DNA of 64,000 nt from Actinobacteria bacterium OK074 (GTDB lineage Bacteria; Actinomycetota; Actinomycetes; Streptomycetales; Streptomycetaceae). The position numbers were made by a program, and so were the translations under genes. Location: positions 27,540 to 91,539 of the forward strand of contig LJCV01000133.1 in the NCBI GenBank assembly GCA_001298575.1, in the 5' to 3' direction. The stretch's first letter is position 1. Every line of letters starts with the position of its first letter. Below, piece by piece: positions 1 to 8,032 of this stretch. The notes under the pieces were generated by a model. The model made no database searches, had not been told where the DNA came from, and saw only the letters and a list, made by a program, of their open reading frames with translations.

Positions 1-1
1 G

Positions 2-76
2 GACGACGGCCGGTACACGTTGGACCGGCCGTTCGACAGGTGGAGGGATCCGGAGTCGTACGGGGCGATCGGTTAG
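2..76 (+). CDS. C-terminal end of an unidentified gene (truncated by window edge)
   Basis: An open frame enters from the left edge and stops at TAG 74-76. It yields 24 residues ending in WRDPESYGAIG. The composition (Asp, Arg, Tyr, Trp) looks like a genuine soluble-protein tail. Only this tail is visible, so no function can be given. The gene is convergent with the MFS gene that ends at 202, and a dispersed repeat lies between them. Confidence 0.45.
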   Translation, partial: DDGRYTLDRPFDRWRDPESYGAIG

Positions 77-113
77 TGGTGCGGGTTTCCGGGGGCTCGC
101 GCCGGAGGTGAAG

Positions 114-196
114 AGGGGCGCGGGGAACGGCGCGAGCGACCACGCACCGCCCGCAGTCGCCAACGCACCCGCACCCCCGAGCTATTGGGCGCCCCC
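114..196 (+). repeat. Dispersed intergenic element, copy 1
   Basis: This 83-bp block is about 84% identical by eye (70 of 83) to the reverse complement of 22576-22658. It begins AGGGGCGCGGGGAAC and contains CCCGCAGTCGCCAACGCACC. Both copies lie just downstream of genes, which suggests a terminator-linked repeat family. Its last bases reach to within a few bases of the MFS stop codon. Confidence 0.7.
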
Positions 197-201
197 GGTT
201 G

Positions 202-1740
202 TCAGGCCCCCGCCGTCCCCGACAACGCCTCCAGATCGCTCCGCCGCACCCGAATCACCACCGCGGCCACCACCAACGCCACCCCGGCCATCGCGGCCGC
301 CGGAACGAACGCCGTGGAGATGCCGTGCGCCAGTACCTCGTGCCCCCATGGCGCGGGCAACTGCCCGCTCCGCGCGAACTCCGCCTTCTGCGCGGCCGTG
401 CCGTTCGCCTGGAACAACGGCACCTGCGTCTTCGCGGCGTCCTTGCTCGCCGTACCGAAGACCGTCGTCAGGATGGAGAGGCCGAGCGAACCCCCCACCT
501 GCTGCATGGTGTTGAGCAGCGCCGAGGCGGCCCCCGCCTCGTGCAGGGCGACCCCCGACACCGCGGTGAGGGTGAGCGTCACGAAGTTCAGCCCCATCCC
601 GAAGCCGAACATCACCATCGGCCCGAGCACCCCGCCGACGTAGGAACTCCCGGTGTCGATGAACGTCTGCCAGGTCAGTCCGACCACGGCCAGCGCGGTG
701 CCGGTGGCCAGGAACGGCTTCGGTCCGAGCACCGGCAGGAACCGCTGCGACAGCCCGGCGCCGAGCGCGATCGCCGCCGTCACCGGCAGGAACGCCAGTC
801 CGGCGCGGATCGGCGAGTAGCCGAGCACGTTCTGTACGAACAGCACGATGAAGAAGAACATCCCGAACATCGCCGCGGCCAGGCTCAGCATGATCACGTA
901 CGTGCCGGAGCGGTTGCGGTCGGCGAACATGCGCAGGGGCGTGATCGGTTCCTTGGCCCGGTTCTCGACCAGCAGGAACGCCAGCAGCAGCACCGCGGCC
1001 GCCCCGAACGACCCGATGGTCAGCCCGTCCCGCCAGCCCTGCTCGGAGGCGCGGATGAAGCCGTAGACGAGCGAGGCCATACCGGCGGTCGAGGTGAGCG
1101 CGCCGGTGACGTCGAAGCGTCCGGGGTGGCTCTGGGACTCGTTGATGTAGCGGGGGGTGAGGACGGCGATCAGGATGCCGATGGGCACGTTCACGAAGAG
1201 CACCCAGCGCCAGTCGAGCCACTCGGTGAGCATGCCGCCCGCGAGCAGACCGATCGCGCCGCCTCCGGCCGACACCCCGGCGAAGATGCCGAACGCCCGG
1301 TTGCGCTGCGGGCCTTCGGGGAACGTCGTGGTGATCAGCGCCAGCGCGGTCGGCGACGCGATGGCGCCGCCGATGCCCTGGACCGCCCGTGCGGCCAGCA
1401 ACTGCCAGGGCTCCTGGGCCAGTCCGCCGAGCAGGGAGGCGAACGTGAACAGCAGGATGCCGGTCATGAAGACCCGGCGGCGCCCGAGGATGTCACCGGC
1501 GCGCCCGCCGAGCAGCAGCAGACCGCCGAAGGTGAGGGTGTAGGCGCTGATCACCCACGTCAGGCCGGTGGTGCTGAACGCGAGCGCCTCTTGAATGTGC
1601 GGGAGCGCGATGTTCACAATCGTCGAATCGAGTACGACCATGAGTTGGCAGGCCGCGATGACGGCCAGCGCGATGCCGGGGTGCCCCTCCCGGCGGGCGG
1701 TGGCCGGCTTCTGATCCCGGATTGATGGAGAGATGGTCAC
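202..1740 (-). CDS. MFS drug exporter, DHA2 (14-TM, EmrB/QacA) family
   Basis: A 512-aa integral membrane protein expected to export drugs or other toxic compounds by proton antiport. The 14-TM DHA2 signature LDSTIVNIALPHI lies at residues 37-49, motif A (GGRAGDILGRRR) at 78-89, and the glycine-rich antiporter motif C at about 141-161. The length is typical of the family. The ATG sits just inside the divergent promoter region shared with the TetR gene at 2087, which carries two palindromic operators. A TetR repressor controlling an adjacent exporter is the usual arrangement, so inducible efflux is likely. The substrate cannot be read from the sequence. Confidence 0.93.
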   Translation of the reverse strand: MTISPSIRDQKPATARREGHPGIALAVIAACQLMVVLDSTIVNIALPHIQEALAFSTTGLTWVISAYTLTFGGLLLLGGRAGDILGRRRVFMTGILLFTFASLLGGLAQEPWQLLAARAVQGIGGAIASPTALALITTTFPEGPQRNRAFGIFAGVSAGGGAIGLLAGGMLTEWLDWRWVLFVNVPIGILIAVLTPRYINESQSHPGRFDVTGALTSTAGMASLVYGFIRASEQGWRDGLTIGSFGAAAVLLLAFLLVENRAKEPITPLRMFADRNRSGTYVIMLSLAAAMFGMFFFIVLFVQNVLGYSPIRAGLAFLPVTAAIALGAGLSQRFLPVLGPKPFLATGTALAVVGLTWQTFIDTGSSYVGGVLGPMVMFGFGMGLNFVTLTLTAVSGVALHEAGAASALLNTMQQVGGSLGLSILTTVFGTASKDAAKTQVPLFQANGTAAQKAEFARSGQLPAPWGHEVLAHGISTAFVPAAAMAGVALVVAAVVIRVRRSDLEALSGTAGA

Positions 1741-1764
1741 TATGGATCCCCCACAAGTGCGTTA

Positions 1765-1782
1765 GTGAACGCGGGCGTTCAC
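1765..1782. promoter_or_regulatory. Putative TetR operator 1
   Basis: Near-perfect palindrome GTGAACGC-GG-GCGTTCAC, 17 bases upstream of the last base of the MFS start region, in the divergent exporter/TetR promoter. It shares half-sites with the palindrome at 1813-1829. The location and repetition suggest binding by the adjacent TetR protein. Confidence 0.7.
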
Positions 1783-1812
1783 TTTCGAGTCACCGTAGCC
1801 AGCGCTCTTTAG

Positions 1813-1829
1813 GGAACGCAAGCGTTCAC
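1813..1829. promoter_or_regulatory. Putative TetR operator 2
   Basis: Palindrome GGAACGC-AA-GCGTTCAC with the same GAACGC/GCGTTC half-sites as 1765-1782, centred about 47 bp away. A lone half-site (GAACGC) follows at about 1833. Two spaced operators fit repression of both the exporter gene and the regulator gene. Confidence 0.6.
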
Positions 1830-1887
1830 TTCGAACGCTCCTTGAGAGTTTCTTGAGAGCGCCCGGCTAGACCGGACTGGACCCGGA

Positions 1888-1935
1888 CAGACCCCTGGCC
1901 AGACCCCTGGCCAGACCTCCGGACAGACCCCCGGC
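1888..1935 (+). repeat. Four 12-bp tandem repeats upstream of the TetR gene
   Basis: Unit CAGACCCCTGGC is perfect at 1888-1899 and 1900-1911, followed by two diverged copies at 1912-1923 and 1924-1935. It lies in the long leader region between the operators and the TetR start. No coding role is evident. It may be a replication-slippage tract. Confidence 0.7.
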
Positions 1936-2086
1936 CGGATCTCGCCCGTATCCGTCCCGCACCCGTACCCGTGCCGCCCGGCGTCCCCCGACGCAGCCGT
2001 GCGGCACCGCCGTCCGCTCCGCCCGACTCCCGCGAGCCCCGTTTCCTCTCCTCCGCCCCTCCTCCCCGCACAACGGAGATACTCAG

Positions 2087-2710
2087 ATGGTTACTTCGCG
2101 CTGGACCGCCGTCCCCGCTCAGACGGCCTCCCCCCGCCGGCGCGGCGCCGTACTCGAACGCGCCATCCTCGACGCCGCCCTGGAGCAGCTCAGCACGGTC
2201 GGCTGGAACGGCCTGACGATGGAGGGTGTCGCCGCCGGCGCGCAGACCGGCAAGGCCGCCGTCTACCGCCGCTGGCCGTCCAAGGAGGACCTCGTCGAGG
2301 AGGCGTTGCGGGCCGGACTGCCGAACCTGGACGGGGCGCCCGACCTCGGGAACGTCCGCGAGGAACTCGTCGCGCTGTGCGTGCGCGCGCGCGAGGCGAT
2401 GTTCTCGCGCCCGGGGGCCGCGCTCCGTTCCGTGCTTCACGAATGCGACATGGTGCAGGCCGACCGGTTCCACGGTGTGATCTTCAGTGGCGTGGTCGAG
2501 CCGACCGTCAAGCTGCTGCACGAGGTCGTCACCCGCGGAATCGAGCGGGGCGAGGTCCGGCCCGACGCCGCCAACGGCTATGTCTTTGACGCGATTCCGG
2601 CCATGATGATGTACCGCTCCAAGGTGTGCGCGAGCGAATGGAGCCGGGGCGAAATCGAGGAAATGATCGACCAGTTGATGGTGCCGCTGCTGCGTCCGCA
2701 GGGGGCCTGA
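2087..2710 (+). CDS. TetR-family transcriptional repressor
   Basis: A 207-aa protein with an N-terminal TetR helix-turn-helix (about residues 20-70, ending KAAVYRRWPSKEDL) and a helical C-terminal ligand/dimer domain. It is divergent from the MFS exporter and most likely represses it through the GAACGC-type palindromes at 1765 and 1813. A GGAGA ribosome binding site precedes the ATG. The ligand is unknown but is presumably an exporter substrate. Confidence 0.92.
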   Translation: MVTSRWTAVPAQTASPRRRGAVLERAILDAALEQLSTVGWNGLTMEGVAAGAQTGKAAVYRRWPSKEDLVEEALRAGLPNLDGAPDLGNVREELVALCVRAREAMFSRPGAALRSVLHECDMVQADRFHGVIFSGVVEPTVKLLHEVVTRGIERGEVRPDAANGYVFDAIPAMMMYRSKVCASEWSRGEIEEMIDQLMVPLLRPQGA

Positions 2711-2827
2711 CGCCCGTCCGGCCCCGGTTCGTGGCCCGTCGTGCGGCCCTTGGGCGCGGTACTCGGACTCCACACAGCGAAACCTGGGTGTCGCGGGGCC
2801 TTCTGGGCGGCGTACGCTAAGGCTGCC

Positions 2828-3529
2828 ATGCCGTACGAACCACCAACCCACACCGTCGAGCGCTCCCTCCGCGCCACGACCGGAGCGAAGGTCATTGCCG
2901 GTGTCGACGAGGTGGGGCGCGGTGCCTGGGCCGGCCCCGTCACCGTCTGCGCGGCGGTCACGGGCCTGCGTCGCCCGCCCGACGGCCTCACCGACTCCAA
3001 GCTCCTCGCCGTGAAGCGGCGTACCGAACTCGCCGAAGAACTACGGAAATGGGTGACGTCGTACGCCCTCGGTCACTCCTCCCCGGAGGAGATCGACGAC
3101 CTGGGCATGACGGCGGCGCTCCGCCTGGCCGCGGTCCGCGCCCTGGGGGCCTTGCCGGTCCGCCCGGATGCGGTCATCCTCGACGGGAAGCACGACTACC
3201 TCGGGACGCCGTGGCAGGTCCGTACGGTGATCAAGGGCGACCAGTCCTGCGTGGCCGTCGCGGCGGCCTCGGTGATCGCCAAGGTTCAGCGCGACAAAAT
3301 GATGGCCGAACTGGGCATCGAACATGCAGACTTCGCTTTTGCGGCCAACGCCGGGTATCCGTCACCCGTGCACAAGGCCGCGCTGGAGGAGCGGGGGCCC
3401 ACCCCGCACCACCGGCTGTCGTGGGCGTATCTTGATGCGCTGCCCCAGTGGCGGCACCTCAAGAAGGTCCGCACGGGAGCGGACGGGAACGGCTCGGGGA
3501 TCGAGGGGCAGTTGGGCTTCGACTTCTGA
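2828..3529 (+). CDS. rnhB: Ribonuclease HII
   Basis: A 233-aa cytoplasmic enzyme that cleaves the RNA strand of RNA-DNA hybrids and starts removal of misincorporated ribonucleotides. The family motif [14 protein letters not shown] gives D27 and E28, VILDGK gives D119 and IKGDQS gives D138, which complete the catalytic acidic set. The frame is open further upstream to 2741, but the ATG at 2828 starts directly before the conserved region and gives the usual family length. It is followed by a 166-bp gap and is probably transcribed alone. Confidence 0.95.
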   Translation: MPYEPPTHTVERSLRATTGAKVIAGVDEVGRGAWAGPVTVCAAVTGLRRPPDGLTDSKLLAVKRRTELAEELRKWVTSYALGHSSPEEIDDLGMTAALRLAAVRALGALPVRPDAVILDGKHDYLGTPWQVRTVIKGDQSCVAVAAASVIAKVQRDKMMAELGIEHADFAFAANAGYPSPVHKAALEERGPTPHHRLSWAYLDALPQWRHLKKVRTGADGNGSGIEGQLGFDF

Positions 3530-3695
3530 CCGCTTCCGATCGCACTCATGTGCCAGCAGTCCCGGACTGCGCGGACTCCTGGGGCAACAGCCCCATGGAC
3601 CGGCAAGTCCCCCTACCCGGCAGTACATCGGCAGTACGGCGATGTACTGCCACCCGCCGACGCGAGTCGCACCGGCGTTTGATAAAAATCAGCTC

Positions 3696-4295
3696 ATGCC
3701 TCTCATTCCCGAGGAGCCTCAGATTCACGAGAGTGCCCAGGGTCCCCGCATCGCGCCGACCCCCCGCCCCGTACCCGGCCCCCGTCCCGCGGCTCCGGCG
3801 CGTCCCGGCCGTCCGGGGCCGATTCGGCCGATGCCGGTTCAGCGCACCCCGCGCGACCCGGCTCCGGCCGCCCCGGCCAAGCCCGCCGCCCCCGCAGCCA
3901 CCCCCACCCCGCAGATCCAGCTGGTCCCGGCCTCGGCCGAGGGCGCGCTGGACGCCGCCGAGGAGGCAGTGGACCTGCTCCTGGAGTCGGGCCGCGCCCC
4001 CGGTGACATCCTGATGATCACCACCGGCGAACCACACCCGTGGGCCGCCCACGAACTGTCCTTCGGCGAAGACGCCTACTGGGCGCAGCACGACGCCGGT
4101 GACGACGTCTTCTACGCCGACGCCTCGCTCGCCGGACGCGCCGCGTCCCGTGCCGTGGTCGTGGTCGCCGTCAACGGCGGCACCGACACGACCGTCGCCA
4201 CGGCACTCCCGCTGGCGCTCGGCCGGGCCGGTTCGCTGCTGATCGTCTGCGGCGACCCGACCCAGATCAACTCGGTACTGGGCGCCGGAGTCTGA
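3696..4295 (+). CDS. Conserved Streptomyces protein with Pro/Ala-rich N-terminus
   Basis: A 199-aa protein. Residues 1-75 are a low-complexity Pro/Ala/Arg segment. Residues about 76-199 form a folded domain containing DILMITTGEPHPWAAHELSFGE and a hydrophobic tail SLLIVCGDP. That domain is faintly reminiscent of the C-terminal core of superfamily I helicases, but Walker motifs are absent, so a helicase function is not supported. The open frame begins upstream at 3324, but the ATG at 3696 follows an AT-rich stretch and starts the recognisable family sequence. A strong hairpin follows the stop. Confidence 0.75.
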   Translation: MPLIPEEPQIHESAQGPRIAPTPRPVPGPRPAAPARPGRPGPIRPMPVQRTPRDPAPAAPAKPAAPAATPTPQIQLVPASAEGALDAAEEAVDLLLESGRAPGDILMITTGEPHPWAAHELSFGEDAYWAQHDAGDDVFYADASLAGRAASRAVVVVAVNGGTDTTVATALPLALGRAGSLLIVCGDPTQINSVLGAGV

Positions 4296-4297
4296 CC

Positions 4298-4338
4298 CCG
4301 CACGCCCGCGGCCGGACACCACGGCGGCGGGCGTGCGG
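4298..4338 (+). terminator. Hairpin terminator after the 3696 gene
   Basis: A perfect 12-bp inverted repeat, CCGCACGCCCGC at 4298-4309 and its complement at 4327-4338, starts two bases after the stop codon. There is no T-run, as is common for Streptomyces terminators. Confidence 0.65.
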
Positions 4339-4774
4339 TGGCGACATCGGTGACCGGCGCGGCTGTTTGTGCGCCGGGACACCGACAGGGCGTTTCCGCG
4401 TGCCCGCGCGCGGGCGATGCGTTTGCGATCCTTCAGGGCTGCCGGCTCTTGGGCGCTTCCGGCCCTCGGGCGCTCTTGCTGCTTGCGGTACGCGCAGATC
4501 ACCGAGCGACGACGACAGTCCTCCGACGGCTCTGGAGAGCCGGTACGCGTGGGCGTGCCACGTTCGTGTACCTGGTTACGGCGACGGCGGTGGCGCGCGC
4601 GGTTGGTCGGCGTACGACTGCCCGGCGGCGCGGGAGCGGTCGGCGTCACGAGCCGTCGGATTCACGCACCCGGGTCGGCCACCCGCCGCGTTCCGGGCCC
4701 AAGCGTGCCCGGGGCGCCAACTACCGTCAGCTGCCCGGGCCTTGACCCCTCAGCCGGCCGTGTTGCCCGACGGC
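4339..4774. other. Intergenic region without a convincing gene
   Basis: This 436-bp gap lies between convergent genes. Several frames stay open because of the GC bias, including an Arg-rich minus frame. None has a ribosome binding site with a protein-like sequence. I see no RNA gene or repeat in it. Confidence 0.5.
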
Positions 4775-5401
4775 TCAGCGGGCCGCCGCCCGGCGCATCA
4801 CCTCGGAGGCGACACCCCCGGTACGCGGTATGCGCGGGGGCGCGCCCGTCGCGTCGAACGTCTCCGGCGCCGAGTCCGCGTTCGGACGACGGCCGCCGCG
4901 GCCCGCGCCGCCGCCCTGCCAGCCGTCACGTGTCAGCGTGATGTACGCGCCGCAGCGCAGCCCGTGCAACGTGCACGCGTCCCGCAGCCCCCACATCCAC
5001 GCGCCGTCCTCCTCCGTCCACCGCGTGTCGCCCTCGCGGCAGTACAGCAGCACCGCCGTGCGGACGGGCGTGCGGCGCCGCAGGTCGTGCGGGATGACCC
5101 GGCGCAACTGGGCGAGCAGCGCGTTGCGGAACATCCAGCCGTCCGCCGGGGCGGTGCGCCGGGTGAAGGAGGCGCTCGCCCGCAGCCGGTCGTCCGGATC
5201 GAGGACGGCCACGATCGCCGTGGCCGGGCCGGGCCGGTGACGGGAGTGCAGCCCGCTGACGACCTCGCGGGGGTTGCGCAGCAACGGAATCCCGGCGGCG
5301 GCCCATTCCGCGGGTTCGAGCATCCGGCTGGCGGTGGTGGCGGACAGATCGGCGGAGGCCGACAATGATGCCGCCGGGGACGGAGCGAATCCGAAGGTCA
5401 C
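4775..5401 (-). CDS. Conserved hypothetical protein
   Basis: A 208-aa protein of unknown function, conserved in Streptomyces from memory. Visible features are an Ala/Ser-rich N-terminus, a central block LRRVIPHDLRRRTPVRTAVLLYCREGDTRW, a further block WMWGLRDACTLHGLRCGAYITLTRDGW, and a Gly/Arg-rich tail. The GTG at 5401 is preceded by GGGAGG and begins the plausible protein. The frame is also open to a TTG at 5578, 16 bases after a perfect Shine-Dalgarno, which would add 59 atypical residues. It lies downstream of recQ on the same strand but 256 bp away. Confidence 0.7.
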   Translation of the reverse strand: MTFGFAPSPAASLSASADLSATTASRMLEPAEWAAAGIPLLRNPREVVSGLHSRHRPGPATAIVAVLDPDDRLRASASFTRRTAPADGWMFRNALLAQLRRVIPHDLRRRTPVRTAVLLYCREGDTRWTEEDGAWMWGLRDACTLHGLRCGAYITLTRDGWQGGGAGRGGRRPNADSAPETFDATGAPPRIPRTGGVASEVMRRAAAR

Positions 5402-5590
5402 GGTCCTCCCTTCGGCTACGCGCCCGGGCTGCGGGCGGAATTCGGTCGTGGGGGAGCGCACCCGCGACAGGGCACAACCGGACCACGGATGAGCCGTGCG
5501 GGGAGCAGACCCCAATTGTCCCTGGCGAACAAGCGCGCGGCAACGCGCCAATAGGATCAACTGACCGATTTCATACAATTAGCCGGTAAT

Positions 5591-5601
5591 ATCACCTCCT
5601 T
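5591..5601 (-). promoter_or_regulatory. Perfect Shine-Dalgarno in an AT-rich gap, start unclear
   Basis: On the minus strand AAGGAGGTGAT is fully complementary to the 16S rRNA 3' end and lies in an unusually AT-rich 90-bp stretch after recQ. The nearest starts are a TTG at 5578 (16 bases from GGAGG, in frame with the 4775 gene) and an ATG at 5574 (five codons then TGA). Neither has normal spacing. It may be a ribosome standby site, or it may mark an alternative start for the downstream gene. Confidence 0.45.
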
Positions 5602-5657
5602 CTTTGCTTCTTTTCTGCCGAGAGTTTCTCGCGTTGTCACATGGGGCGTCCCAGGCG

Positions 5658-7907
5658 TCACGCCTGCACGGCGAGGACCAGCGGCAACACTCCTTCCGCC
5701 CCGGCCCGCCGCAGCAACCGCGCCGCCACCGCGAGCGTCCACCCGGTCTCCGTCGCGTCGTCCACGAGCAGGACCGGACCGTGCGCCTCCCGCAGGGCCG
5801 ACGCGAGCGCGTCCGGCACCGTCAGCGCCCCGTCGAGCGCCTTGAGCCGCTGCGCGCTGTTGCTCCGCTGCACCCGCGGCGCCTCGCCCGCGTACTCGAC
5901 CGAACCGAGCAACGGCAGCCGTCCCACCTCCGCGATCCGCTGCCCCAGGGAGTGGATCAGCAGGGGCCGCCCGTACGAGGCCATGGTCACCACCCCCACC
6001 GGCCGCGACCGGCCCTCCGGAGCCCCCGAGGCCCACCCGCCGGGCCCCTTCGCCCAGTCCGTGAGCACCTCCACCACGGCCCGCGCGACATCGTCCGGTA
6101 CGGGCCCGTCCTCGGCCCGCGGCGCCAGCAGCGGGCGCAGCCGGTTGCCCCAGCCGATGTCCGACAGCCGCCCCAGGGCCCGCCCCGGCGCGGCCTGTTC
6201 TCCCGCGGGGATACGACCCTTGAGGTCGACGCCGATCGCGGGCAGCCCCGTCGGCCACATCTTCCGGGGCTCGACCTCGACGCCCGCGCGCGTGAGTTCA
6301 CCGCGCGCCGAGTCCAGCGCCCCGGAGGACACGCCATCGGCGAACCGCGGCCCGGCGCAGTTGTCGCAACGGCCGCAGGGCTTCGCCTCCTCGTCGTCCA
6401 ACTGCCGCCGCAGGAACTCCATCCGGCAGTCGGTCGTCGTCACGTAGTCCCGCATCGCCTGCTGCTCGGCCGCCCGCTGCCGGGTGACCCAGGCGTACCG
6501 CTCGGTGTCGTACGTCCACGCCGCGCCCGTCGAGATCCAGCCGCCCTTGACCCGGTGCACCGCGCCGTCCACGTCCAGGACCTTGAGCATCGTCTCCAGC
6601 CGGGAGCGGCGCAGTTCCACCAGCGGTTCGAGCGCCGGCAGCGACAGCGGTCCCGTCGCCCGCGCCAGCACGTCGAGCGTGCGCCGCACCTGCTCCTCGG
6701 GCGGGAAGGCGACCGAGGCGAAGTACTCCCAGATCGCCTGGTCCTCCCGCCCCGGCAGCAACAGCACCTCGGCGTGCTCCACACCACGGCCGGCGCGCCC
6801 CACCTGCTGGTAGTACGCGATCGGGGACGAGGGCGATCCGAGGTGCACGACGAATCCCAGGTCCGGCTTGTCGAACCCCATCCCCAGGGCGGAGGTGGCG
6901 ACCAGCGCCTTGACCCGATTGGCCAGCAGATCCTCCTCCGCCTGCTGCCGGTCCGCGTTCTCCGTCCGGCCGGTGTACGAGGCCACGGTGTGCCCGCACT
7001 GGCGCAGGAACGCGGTCACCTCCTCGGCCGCGGCCACCGTGAGCGTGTAGACGATCCCGGAACCCGGCAGGGCGTCGAGGTGCTCGGCGAGCCAGGCCAT
7101 CCGGTGCGCGGCGTCCGGGAGTTGGAGCACACCGAGGCTGAGGCTCTCGCGTTCGAGCGGCCCGCGCAGGACGAGCGTGCCGGTACCGCCACCGGTCCCT
7201 CCGGTGCCGAGCTGCTCGGCCACGTCGGCCGTCACGCGCGCGTTGGCCGTGGCCGTGGTCGCCAGCACGGGGACGCCGGGCGGGAGTTCGGCGAGCATGG
7301 TGCGCAGTCGGCGGTAGTCCGGACGGAAGTCGTGGCCCCAGTCCGAGATGCAGTGCGCCTCGTCGACGACGAGCAGGCCGGTGGCGGCGGCCAGCTTGGG
7401 CAGCACCTGATCGCGGAAGTCGGGGTTGTTGAGGCGTTCCGGACTGACGAGCAACACGTCCACCGTCCCGGCGGCCACCTCCTCCTGGACGGTGTCCCAC
7501 TCCTCCGTGTTGGCGGAGTTGATGGTGCGGGCGTGGATGCCGGCGCGGGCCGCGGCCTCCACCTGGTTGCGCATCAGCGCGAGGAGCGGCGAGACGATCA
7601 CCGTGGGACCGGCGCCCCGCTCGCGCAGCAGCGCGGTCGCGACGAAGTACACGGCGGACTTGCCCCAGCCGGTGCGCTGCACGACGAGCGCTCTGCGCCC
7701 CTGGGCCACGAGGGCCTCGATGGCCCGCCACTGGTCCTCACGCAGCCGCGCTTCGCCCGCCGGCGCACCGACCAGCCGGGCGAGGACGGCGTCGGCGGCG
7801 GCGCGCAGACCGGGGTCGGCCCCGGCGGCAGGGGTGGAGCCGGGGGTGACGGTAGTGGGGGCAGGGGCGGTCGTCGGTTGCGGGTGCTCGTCGTTCATGC
7901 GGTCCAT
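5658..7907 (-). CDS. recQ: RecQ-family DNA helicase with C-terminal phosphoribosyltransferase-like domain
   Basis: A 749-aa 3'-5' helicase for recombination and repair. Residues 50-70 hold the RecQ motif 0 region. The Walker A-type QRTGWGKSAVYF is at 77-88, VDEAHCISDWGHDFRPDY starts at about 181 and motif VI is QQVGRAGRG. A zinc site of four cysteines (the last three in CGRCDNC) follows. The usual HRDC domain is missing. In its place the last ~115 residues contain VLLVDDATETGWTL, the PRPP-loop signature of type I phosphoribosyltransferases. The start is uncertain between ATG 7907 and ATG 7898; neither has a clear ribosome binding site. The gene is divergent from the DUF4192 gene. Confidence 0.92.
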   Translation of the reverse strand: MDRMNDEHPQPTTAPAPTTVTPGSTPAAGADPGLRAAADAVLARLVGAPAGEARLREDQWRAIEALVAQGRRALVVQRTGWGKSAVYFVATALLRERGAGPTVIVSPLLALMRNQVEAAARAGIHARTINSANTEEWDTVQEEVAAGTVDVLLVSPERLNNPDFRDQVLPKLAAATGLLVVDEAHCISDWGHDFRPDYRRLRTMLAELPPGVPVLATTATANARVTADVAEQLGTGGTGGGTGTLVLRGPLERESLSLGVLQLPDAAHRMAWLAEHLDALPGSGIVYTLTVAAAEEVTAFLRQCGHTVASYTGRTENADRQQAEEDLLANRVKALVATSALGMGFDKPDLGFVVHLGSPSSPIAYYQQVGRAGRGVEHAEVLLLPGREDQAIWEYFASVAFPPEEQVRRTLDVLARATGPLSLPALEPLVELRRSRLETMLKVLDVDGAVHRVKGGWISTGAAWTYDTERYAWVTRQRAAEQQAMRDYVTTTDCRMEFLRRQLDDEEAKPCGRCDNCAGPRFADGVSSGALDSARGELTRAGVEVEPRKMWPTGLPAIGVDLKGRIPAGEQAAPGRALGRLSDIGWGNRLRPLLAPRAEDGPVPDDVARAVVEVLTDWAKGPGGWASGAPEGRSRPVGVVTMASYGRPLLIHSLGQRIAEVGRLPLLGSVEYAGEAPRVQRSNSAQRLKALDGALTVPDALASALREAHGPVLLVDDATETGWTLAVAARLLRRAGAEGVLPLVLAVQA

Positions 7908-8032
7908 GCAACCGGATCGCACTGACATCGTGCGAGCGGGACCACGAACCTGTGGACAAGTCCTGGCGTGCTCATGCTCCGGGTTATCCACAGGTCCAAC
8001 CGGAATCCCCGGATCCGCGAGATGGTCCCGGC

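Noticed and set aside
5591..5601. Plus-strand ATCACCTCCTT resembling the 16S rRNA 3' end
   Set aside because: The match is limited to the anti-Shine-Dalgarno and is not flanked by rRNA sequence.
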